Shown: piece by piece, positions 7,374-11,723 of the stretch
Position numbering within the stretch: position 1 is the first letter of the stretch
How the letters are laid out: each line of letters starts with the position of its first letter
Source: Lachnospiraceae bacterium
GTDB lineage: Bacteria; Bacillota; Clostridia; Lachnospirales; Lachnospiraceae
Reading direction: 5' to 3'
Assembly (NCBI GenBank): GCA_014804285.1
Contig: JAAVAA010000046.1
Location: 1 to 11,723 of the forward strand
Length of the DNA stretch: 11,723 nucleotides
Translations under genes and position numbers: made by a program
The notes under the pieces: model-generated
Databases searched by the model: none
What the model was told of the DNA's origin: nothing
The model's input: the letters and a program-made list of their open reading frames with translations, nothing else

Positions 7374-7453
7374 CACTGGCTATTGCAAAAAACAACGGAT
7401 GCTGCGTTTAACAGATCATTTTTATGTTAGTTAAATTGTTATAGCCAATGCTA
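7371..7453. repeat. 13-nt inverted repeat with 57-nt loop upstream of CD3324-type gene
   Basis: TAGCACTGGCTAT (7371-7383) and ATAGCCAATGCTA (7441-7453) are inverted repeats with one mismatch. The loop contains a further 6-bp inverted pair, TTTAAC (7407-7412) and GTTAAA (7430-7435). No T-tract follows, so it is not an obvious terminator. It could be part of a structured mRNA leader or the ends of a small decayed insertion. Confidence 0.55.
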
Positions 7454-7480
7454 TTCCTAAAAAATATAAGTTTTAGGAGG
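7454..7480 (+). promoter_or_regulatory. Hairpin covering the CD3324-type ribosome binding site
   Basis: TTCCTAAAA (7454-7462) pairs with TTTTAGGAG (7471-7479) across an 8-nt loop, giving eight Watson-Crick pairs plus one T-G pair. The 3' arm includes almost all of the AGGAGG Shine-Dalgarno sequence (7475-7480) that lies 5 nt before ATG 7486. In mRNA this would hide the ribosome binding site. The pairing is visible. Its use as a translational switch is inferred, and the stem is A/U-rich and of modest stability. Confidence 0.5.
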
Positions 7481-7485
7481 CAAAT

Positions 7486-7758
7486 ATGGGCTATATAAGA
7501 GCAGAAGAAATTCTGCCTGTCGAGGTAATAGAGTTGATACAGCAGTATGTTGACGGAGAAAATATTTATATCCCGCGTAAGGTGGCACATAGGCAGGCAT
7601 GGGGTGCAGGCACACAAATTAAGCAGGAGCTTTCGGTGCGTAACCAGCAAATTTACAAGGATTATCTTGCAGGGAGCAATGTTTCGGAATTGGCCATTAA
7701 ATATTTTCTTTCTGAGAAGAGCATACAGCGTATCCTAAGAATGCAAATGTATTCTTGA
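7486..7758 (+). CDS. CD3324-family / Mor-type small DNA-binding protein
   Basis: A 90-residue protein of a small Firmicute family usually named CD3324. The N-terminal half, LPVEVIELIQQYVDGENIYI (10-29), matches the dimerisation part of Mor transcription activators (pattern LP..v...I...y.Ge..YIP). The C-terminal half, SVRNQQIYKDYLAGSNVSEL (50-69) continuing AIKYFLSEKSIQRIL, is a helix-turn-helix of the same type. It probably binds DNA as a dimer and regulates transcription. Targets are unknown. The start is set by AGGAGG at 7475-7480. Translation may be controlled by the hairpin that covers this site. A terminator follows, so the gene is probably transcribed alone or with the upstream hydrolase. 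Confidence 0.85.
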   Translation: MGYIRAEEILPVEVIELIQQYVDGENIYIPRKVAHRQAWGAGTQIKQELSVRNQQIYKDYLAGSNVSELAIKYFLSEKSIQRILRMQMYS

Positions 7759-7778
7759 ATAATGAGTGAATAAAAATT

Positions 7779-7812
7779 TGAGCTGATACTTAGTGTCGGC
7801 TCATATTTTTTT
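7779..7812 (+). terminator. Rho-independent terminator after CD3324-type gene
   Basis: An 11-bp stem, TGAGCTGATAC (7779-7789) with GTGTCGGCTCA (7793-7803), including two G-T pairs, is closed by a TTA loop and followed by TATTTTTTT. It lies 20 nt after the CD3324-type stop and separates that gene from the acetyltransferase. Confidence 0.85.
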
Positions 7813-7921
7813 ATAAAAATGTGTGAGGTGGAATGTAGTATTAATGTGTGTTATCTTAACCACAAAGAAAAAGGCAGTTGATAAAAACTCAATTTTTGTA
7901 ATTACAGGAGGAATTCATGAT

Positions 7922-8449
7922 ATGTTTTTAGAGACTAAAAGACTGATTATAAGAAGCATACGCACATCTGACGAAAAAGCATTTATCGAGATGGCATCTG
8001 ATGGTAGTTTGACAGAAATTTTTGGTGATTGCAGTGAATGTCATAAATGGATGGGTGAATTTATAAGTGAAGCAATTCTATTAGAAACCGAGGATAATCC
8101 TTATAATAAATATCTGGCCTTTGCTATAGAGGATAAAACAAGTCATCTGGTTATTGGTTCTGTAGGGAGTTCATATTATGAGGATTTTATGGAAGTTGGC
8201 GTTACATATTTCATTGGTGCAGACTATCGCGGAAATGGATATGCTGCTGAAGCACTGCGATGTTTAGTAGACTATCTGTTTGAAAAATATAACTTGAAAA
8301 AACTGGTTGCTACAGCTAATGTTCAAAATATTGCTTCCTGCAAAACCCTGGAAGGGGCAGGTTTCTCTGTGGTTGAAACGAAACCGTATCAAGATTTATA
8401 TGATGAAAGAGAAGAAATGAGTAATATATATGAACTAATGAAGAATTGA
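7922..8449 (+). CDS. GNAT family N-acetyltransferase (RimJ/RimL type)
   Basis: A 175-residue acetyl-CoA-dependent transferase. The N-terminus LETKRLIIRSIRTSDEKAF (3-21) is the classic RimJ/RimL-like opening. The acetyl-CoA loop is DYRGNGYAAEAL (101-112), and NVQNIASCKTLEGAGF (133-148) is the C-terminal motif B region. The acceptor could be a protein N-terminus or a small molecule; it cannot be told from sequence. The open frame extends 33 codons upstream to 7823, but that stretch does not look protein-like. AGGAGG at 7906-7911 is 10 nt before ATG 7922. A second ATG at 7917 is nearer but reads only four codons before TAG. The gene is A/T-rich like its neighbours and stands 42 nt before the methyltransferase gene. 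Confidence 0.9.
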   Translation: MFLETKRLIIRSIRTSDEKAFIEMASDGSLTEIFGDCSECHKWMGEFISEAILLETEDNPYNKYLAFAIEDKTSHLVIGSVGSSYYEDFMEVGVTYFIGADYRGNGYAAEALRCLVDYLFEKYNLKKLVATANVQNIASCKTLEGAGFSVVETKPYQDLYDEREEMSNIYELMKN

Positions 8450-8491
8450 ATTTATGATATTTCCACTTTTACGAAAGGAGAATAAAAAATC

Positions 8492-9205
8492 ATGGGAGAA
8501 AACAGTATGAAATCAACGGAAAAATATTTACATGACTTAAAGCAATGGCTTCAGAATACGTCGGATTCTCCATTGGAGGAAATGTCTGACTTTTTCACAA
8601 AGCGCTTGGATGATTATGAGGAACATATGTCAATCTGGGAGAAATCATATCAGATGTTTGCTGAAGTTCTGCCTTCAAAATGTCAAAAAATTTTAGACTT
8701 AGGGTGTGGAACCGGTTTGGAATTGGACCAAATCTGGAAGAAAAATCCGGACATAGAAGTAACCGGTGTAGATTTATGTCAAAGTATGCTGGATATACTT
8801 CTGAAAAAGCATTCTGATAAACACCTTATCATAGTATGTCAGGATTATTTCAAGTATGATTTTGGATACAATAAGTGGGACGCTGTCATTTCTTTTGAAA
8901 GCCTGCATCATTTTCTGCCGGAACGCAAAAAGGAACTGTACCAGAAAGTCTATAATGGTCTAAAACGTGGCGGTGTGTTTGTTTTGGGAGATTATATTGC
9001 CTGTTGTGATGAGGAAGAAGAGCTTTTGCGTAGTGTTTACTTAAAAAGGAGAGAGCAGTTTGCAATACCAGATGATTGTTTCGTTCATTTTGATATTCCG
9101 CTGACCTTGGAGCATGAAAGAGAACTATTGCAAAACGTTGGATTTGTGATTGAAAAAGTCTTGGACAATCCTGACGGCGCAACAATTTTGATAGCTGGCA
9201 AATGA
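8492..9205 (+). CDS. Class I SAM-dependent methyltransferase
   Basis: A 237-residue soluble methyltransferase. Motif I is ILDLGCGTGLELD (67-79) and the ribose-binding acid is D94 in VTGVDLCQSML. VCQDYFKYDF (115-124) is the adenine-side motif, and WDAVISFESLHHFL (129-142) and LKRGGVFVLGDY (157-168) are motifs IV to VI. The C-terminal third is helical and carries the acceptor side. The fold is ubiE/methyltransf_25-like, which does not define the substrate. AAAGGAG at 8474-8480 supports ATG 8492; ATG 8507 (MKSTEKYL) is an alternative with GGGAG upstream. The stop overlaps the next start as ATGA. The close coupling with DUF1062 suggests joint function. Confidence 0.9.
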   Translation: MGENSMKSTEKYLHDLKQWLQNTSDSPLEEMSDFFTKRLDDYEEHMSIWEKSYQMFAEVLPSKCQKILDLGCGTGLELDQIWKKNPDIEVTGVDLCQSMLDILLKKHSDKHLIIVCQDYFKYDFGYNKWDAVISFESLHHFLPERKKELYQKVYNGLKRGGVFVLGDYIACCDEEEELLRSVYLKRREQFAIPDDCFVHFDIPLTLEHERELLQNVGFVIEKVLDNPDGATILIAGK

Positions 9206-9720
9206 GCTATTTAAAGAAAATTGAATATGAAATTATCCTGAAAGATTCATTTTGGGTTATCAGAAGCTGCCCCAAATGCGGCAGAAAGACACATTATAAA
9301 AACACCAAAAAGTTTTGCGTTAATGCCAATGGTAATAAACTGGATATCTGGCTGATTTATCAATGTGAGGAATGTAAGCATACCCTCAATCTCGCAATTT
9401 ATGAGCGGAAGAAAGCTTTTTCTGTACCCAAGGAAGAATATCAGCGTTTTTTGGACAATAACGAACAGCTAGCGGAAATGTATGGCAAAAATATGCAGTT
9501 ATTTCTGAAAAACAAAGCGATCATTGATTTTGACAGATTAAATTACGACTTTGTTAAGTTGCATGAAAGTATGGAAAGCAGTGACTTCGGAGAGCAAATT
9601 GAGGTTACAATAAGTAATCCTTATAGGTTGAAAATTCGTCCGGAAAAGCAAATTGCGGAGGCCCTGGGCTTGTCCCGAAGTCAGGTGAAAAGTCTGCTGG
9701 AGAAAGGAGAAGTTGAATAA
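9202..9720 (+). CDS. DUF1062 zinc-ribbon protein
   Basis: A 172-residue protein of the uncharacterised DUF1062 family. Two CxxC knuckles, CPKCG (23-27) and CEEC (55-58), should form a zinc ribbon near the N-terminus. A middle helical part contains many charged residues. The C-terminus IAEALGLSRSQVKSLLEKG (151-169) looks like a short helix-turn-helix or S4-like nucleic-acid-binding segment. The ATG overlaps the methyltransferase stop (ATGA), with no other good ribosome binding site, so translation is coupled. From memory, methyltransferase-DUF1062 pairs recur in Firmicutes. The zinc ribbon may present a nucleic-acid substrate or regulate the enzyme, but this is inference. Confidence 0.87.
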   Translation: MSYLKKIEYEIILKDSFWVIRSCPKCGRKTHYKNTKKFCVNANGNKLDIWLIYQCEECKHTLNLAIYERKKAFSVPKEEYQRFLDNNEQLAEMYGKNMQLFLKNKAIIDFDRLNYDFVKLHESMESSDFGEQIEVTISNPYRLKIRPEKQIAEALGLSRSQVKSLLEKGEVE

Positions 9721-9730
9721 AAAACAGAAC

Positions 9731-9787
9731 TGCCACAATTTGTTTCTATCAGTATTAAAGGTATTGTGGTACAATAGGATCAGAAAC
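9731..9787 (+). promoter_or_regulatory. Putative extended -10 promoter with overlapping inverted repeats
   Basis: TGGTACAAT (9767-9775) matches an extended -10 element, and transcription from about 9783 would serve the acetyltransferase downstream. No good -35 is seen. The same stretch is full of symmetry. GCCACAAT-type arm 9731-9739 pairs with 9763-9771, ATTGT (9763-9767) also pairs with ACAAT (9771-9775), and GTTTCT (9742-9747) pairs with AGAAAC (9782-9787). The arms interleave, so these could be operator sites or a pseudoknot, not one simple hairpin. Confidence 0.4.
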
Positions 9788-9822
9788 CTAAAGAATTTAT
9801 AACAATGGATATCGAAGATAAA

Positions 9823-10311
9823 ATGAATTATATATTTAGAAAAATCACAAAAGATGAATTTGACAGATTACATGACTTATTTCCGGATAATGAGCAAATG
9901 TGGCTAAAGTATCGGGACATGAGAATGAAAGAATTTGATAATAAAGAAATTGATGTTTATGTTATTGAACAAAATAATGCTTTTATAGGAGAATTATCAA
10001 TTAATTACATAAGTCATGATCTGAGTTCTGAAGCAATACCTGATCAAAGAGTTTACCTTCAAGCTTTTAGGTTAGATAGAAAATATCAGGGATTAGGACT
10101 TGGGCAAAAGTTAATTCAATTTGCTTTATCTGATTTAGAAAGTCGGGGTTATACTGAATTTACAATTGGCGTTGAAGATGATAATGAAAGAGCCAAACAT
10201 ATTTATTTTAAATTTGGATTCACAGAAGCAATTGATAGAGGTTGTGGAGATGAATTTGATCCAAGTGATTATACATTGTATATGAGAAGTATTCAAAAAA
10301 AGACAAATTAG
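9823..10311 (+). CDS. GNAT family N-acetyltransferase
   Basis: From ATG 9823 this is a 162-residue single-domain GNAT enzyme. MNYIFRKITKDEFDRL (1-16) is a typical opening beta strand and helix. The acetyl-CoA pyrophosphate loop is RKYQGLGLGQKLI (86-98), with the Q-x-x-G-x-G pattern. VEDDNERAKHIYFKFGF (117-133) is motif B. The acceptor is unknown. An in-frame ATG at 9805 would add six residues; neither start has a strong Shine-Dalgarno sequence, and GAAGA before 9823 is only weak. This is the most A/T-rich gene in the window, and it resembles the other acetyltransferase only at family level. It is probably transcribed from its own promoter near 9770. Confidence 0.88.
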   Translation: MNYIFRKITKDEFDRLHDLFPDNEQMWLKYRDMRMKEFDNKEIDVYVIEQNNAFIGELSINYISHDLSSEAIPDQRVYLQAFRLDRKYQGLGLGQKLIQFALSDLESRGYTEFTIGVEDDNERAKHIYFKFGFTEAIDRGCGDEFDPSDYTLYMRSIQKKTN

Positions 10312-10330
10312 AAATAAGCAATGATACTGA

Positions 10331-10397
10331 TGCTCGAAAGCCGATTGCTTCGTGCTGCGCACTCTCGCAATCGCCGCCGCTATTCGCATTTCGAGCA
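10331..10397. repeat. 67-nt palindromic element
   Basis: Perfect outer arms TGCTCGAAA (10331-10339) and TTTCGAGCA (10389-10397) enclose a second stem, CGATTGC (10342-10348) with GCAATCG (10367-10373). That stem encloses GTGC-TGC-GCAC (10352-10362). The right part, GCCGCCGCTATTCGC, is unpaired and unusually G/C-rich beside A/T-rich genes. It has no T-tail. The layout suggests a genome-wide intergenic palindrome, which other copies in the genome would confirm. Confidence 0.65.
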
Positions 10398-10423
10398 ATA
10401 GCTCTACATGCTCATACCGTCTT

Positions 10424-10490
10424 GCCCGTCAAATGACCATATAATGACACGTGCCCGCACGGTCATTATATGGTCGCTTGACGGGCTTTC
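10424..10490 (+). terminator. Large hairpin between convergent genes, possible terminator
   Basis: Outer stem GCCCGTCAA (10424-10432) pairs with TTGACGGGC (10478-10486). After a two-base irregularity, GACCATATAATGAC (10435-10448) pairs with GTCATTATATGGTC (10462-10475), and CGTGC-CC-GCACG (10450-10461) forms the tip. About 28 pairs are nearly continuous. TTTCTT follows on the plus strand. It lies between the plus-strand acetyltransferase and the minus-strand exonuclease, so it could stop transcription from both sides. The T-tract is poor, so termination is inferred. Confidence 0.55.
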
Positions 10491-10500
10491 TTCGCTTAAT

Positions 10501-11604
10501 TTACTCAGGAACCGTCATCATATTAAGTACATGCTCTGCATATTGGGAGAACAATTCCCGATTCTTTTTAATCTCATCCGTAAGTTCAAAAAACAAATCC
10601 TTGCTGTGATATTCCCGCTTGAAGAAGGGTTCTGCAAGAACTTTCCACTGAGGCAGAAAGAGTGACAGTTTGCGCGTATAGCAGTTTGAAGCGGTGGCTT
10701 GTTGCCGGTAATCCCGATCTACAAAGGAAGCGATTGATTTATGAATGGCCATATCTTCAGTGGGAAGGTAGTAGTAATTTTTATGGTTGGCATAAAAGTA
10801 TTTTAATTCCTCTTCATAAATAGGAATGATCAAAGTGCCTTCATGTCCTTCTCCTTTAAAATAACAGCCTCTGCTCATAGCATTGATAGATATGGGAAGG
10901 GGTGAGGTAAATACCAGCTGTAGAACCAGTTCTTTACGTGGTATGCCGTGAATGTCATTATAATAATTTGCCTGAACCTTGCGTGCTTTCAGGGGGGAGT
11001 TAAATAAATCATAGTAGGACAGGATTGGAAGAATCTCCAACATCCCCTTCAAATCATCCGAATTATGCAAAAGGAGTGCATGATAAAGGCTATAATCGTG
11101 GGAAATGGTATAATCCCGATAGGCCCGTATCATTTCTTCACCGGTATAAGGATCATCACGAGCAATACCAAGGAAAGCTTCCACGGATTTCAATTTACAG
11201 TTGGAAAGCTTCAGAAAATTTTTGTAGGGAGAAATCCGGCGGTAGATATCCAGACCTTCCATGGAGTTGAAATTAAAGCTCATACCATATTGATCCGCTT
11301 TATATTTGATAAAAGGAAGATCGAAGGTATTTCCGTTATAGTGAACCAAATAGGAATAATTGGAAGCAAAATCTAAAAATGCCCGCAATAATTCTGGTTC
11401 TTCATCAGGAGTCTGTGCAAACCATTGGCGGATGATCCAGTTACCTTCTGTATAAAAAGCACATCCAATCAGATAGAGCGCAGAACTTGTTGCCAGAAAG
11501 CCGGTGGTTTCAATGTCCAGAAATAAAATCTGATTTAACGGCGCAAGTCTTTCGAGAGGGTATTCCAGTTTAAAATTTCCAAGTATAATCTCTTCAGTTT
11601 TCAT
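10501..11604 (-). CDS. YprB-type ribonuclease H-like (DEDD) exonuclease
   Basis: A 367-residue protein with an N-terminal RNase_H_2 (YprB) exonuclease domain. The first metal-binding pair is in ILFLDIETTGF (D30 and E32). The second acid is D95 in VHYNGNTFDLPFI, and HNSDDLKGM gives the third (about D184). Residues 200-367 form a helical tail without a motif I recognise. Family members are thought to act on DNA or RNA 3' ends; the role here is unknown. ATG 11616 (MVITMKTEE) is possible, but AAAGG is only 1 nt away from it. ATG 11604 (MKTEEIILGNF) has AAAGG 13 nt upstream, so it is preferred with low certainty. The gene is convergent with the acetyltransferase gene. Confidence 0.87.
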   Translation of the reverse strand: MKTEEIILGNFKLEYPLERLAPLNQILFLDIETTGFLATSSALYLIGCAFYTEGNWIIRQWFAQTPDEEPELLRAFLDFASNYSYLVHYNGNTFDLPFIKYKADQYGMSFNFNSMEGLDIYRRISPYKNFLKLSNCKLKSVEAFLGIARDDPYTGEEMIRAYRDYTISHDYSLYHALLLHNSDDLKGMLEILPILSYYDLFNSPLKARKVQANYYNDIHGIPRKELVLQLVFTSPLPISINAMSRGCYFKGEGHEGTLIIPIYEEELKYFYANHKNYYYLPTEDMAIHKSIASFVDRDYRQQATASNCYTRKLSLFLPQWKVLAEPFFKREYHSKDLFFELTDEIKKNRELFSQYAEHVLNMMTVPE

Positions 11605-11637
11605 AGTGATAACCATGCCTTTCTTAGTCTACTGACT

Positions 11638-11673
11638 AGTGTAGCATATTTTTAAAAAATACAGTAGTATTTT
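11638..11673 (-). promoter_or_regulatory. Putative promoter and palindromic operator of the exonuclease gene
   Basis: Read on the minus strand, TGCTACACT (11638-11646) is an extended -10 element placed to start transcription near 11631. The position expected for the -35 (about 11661-11666) has no good match. It is occupied by an 18-nt palindrome, AAAATAC-AGTA-GTATTTT (11656-11673), which could bind a regulator. The remaining bases to 11723 are A/T-rich with no gene seen. Confidence 0.4.
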
Positions 11674-11723
11674 CGACAAAAAAATAGTATATTTAAGTAG
11701 GGTAATTATAAATTTTATCCTGT

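Noticed and set aside
7547..7738. Second plus-strand ORF inside the CD3324-type gene
   Set aside because: Shadow frame; the overlapping gene has the Mor-type pattern and a perfect Shine-Dalgarno sequence.
7823..7921. 33-codon N-terminal extension of the first acetyltransferase
   Set aside because: No ribosome binding site suits the upstream start, the residues are not GNAT-like, and AGGAGG at 7906-7911 fits the internal ATG.
8492..9205. Antibiotic-resistance rRNA methyltransferase
   Set aside because: Only general SAM motifs are seen; no Erm-, Cfr- or Arm-type signature supports that role.
6123..10490. Anti-phage defence system or prophage
   Set aside because: No nuclease-helicase, toxin-antitoxin, reverse transcriptase, integrase or structural phage gene is visible; the Mor-like protein alone is not evidence.
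10408..10665. Plus-strand ORF across the hairpin and the end of the exonuclease gene
   Set aside because: Antisense to a clear YprB-type coding region and formed partly from palindrome sequence.

Overview
The window looks like a chromosomal segment from a low-to-moderate G+C Firmicute of the class Clostridia, most likely a Lachnospiraceae-type gut anaerobe. This rests on protein character (clostridial-type IspH, four-domain S1, CD3324-like protein, DUF1062), strong AGGAGG-type ribosome binding sites and T-tailed hairpin terminators. No rRNA, tRNA, CRISPR array, transposase or phage structural gene was found.

Region 1 (1-6120) is a tightly packed plus-strand housekeeping run. It contains the 3' end of a TetR-type regulator, an RpiR/SIS regulator, an HI0933/BaiN-type flavoprotein, cytidylate kinase (cmk), IspH, ribosomal protein S1 (rpsA) and a CheR-type methyltransferase. 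Two junctions are ATGA overlaps and one is a 20-nt overlap (ispH/rpsA). The first clear terminator follows cheR at 6091-6123. The set joins nucleotide supply (CMP kinase), isoprenoid synthesis (IspH) and translation (S1), a grouping common in Clostridia. IspH and S1 are often one fused protein there. Here they are two frames that meet at a TTTTGA sequence.

Region 2 (about 6123-10490) is visibly more A/T-rich and reads as an accessory islet. It holds an alpha/beta hydrolase, a small Mor/CD3324-type DNA-binding protein behind a structured leader, two GNAT acetyltransferases, and a methyltransferase-DUF1062 pair. It starts with a 160-nt element built of nested perfect inverted repeats (6123-6282). 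It ends with two further palindromic elements (10331-10397 and 10424-10486). No recombinase is visible, so the mechanism of acquisition is unknown.

Region 3 (10501-11723) returns to core-like sequence with a minus-strand YprB-type RNase H-like exonuclease and its putative promoter.

The most interesting non-coding signals are the 160-nt cloverleaf-like element, the leader upstream of the CD3324-type gene (a Shine-Dalgarno-preceded 8-codon ORF, a long inverted repeat, and a hairpin covering the main ribosome binding site), and the ispH/rpsA slip-prone junction. No complete new multi-gene system could be demonstrated from sequence alone.
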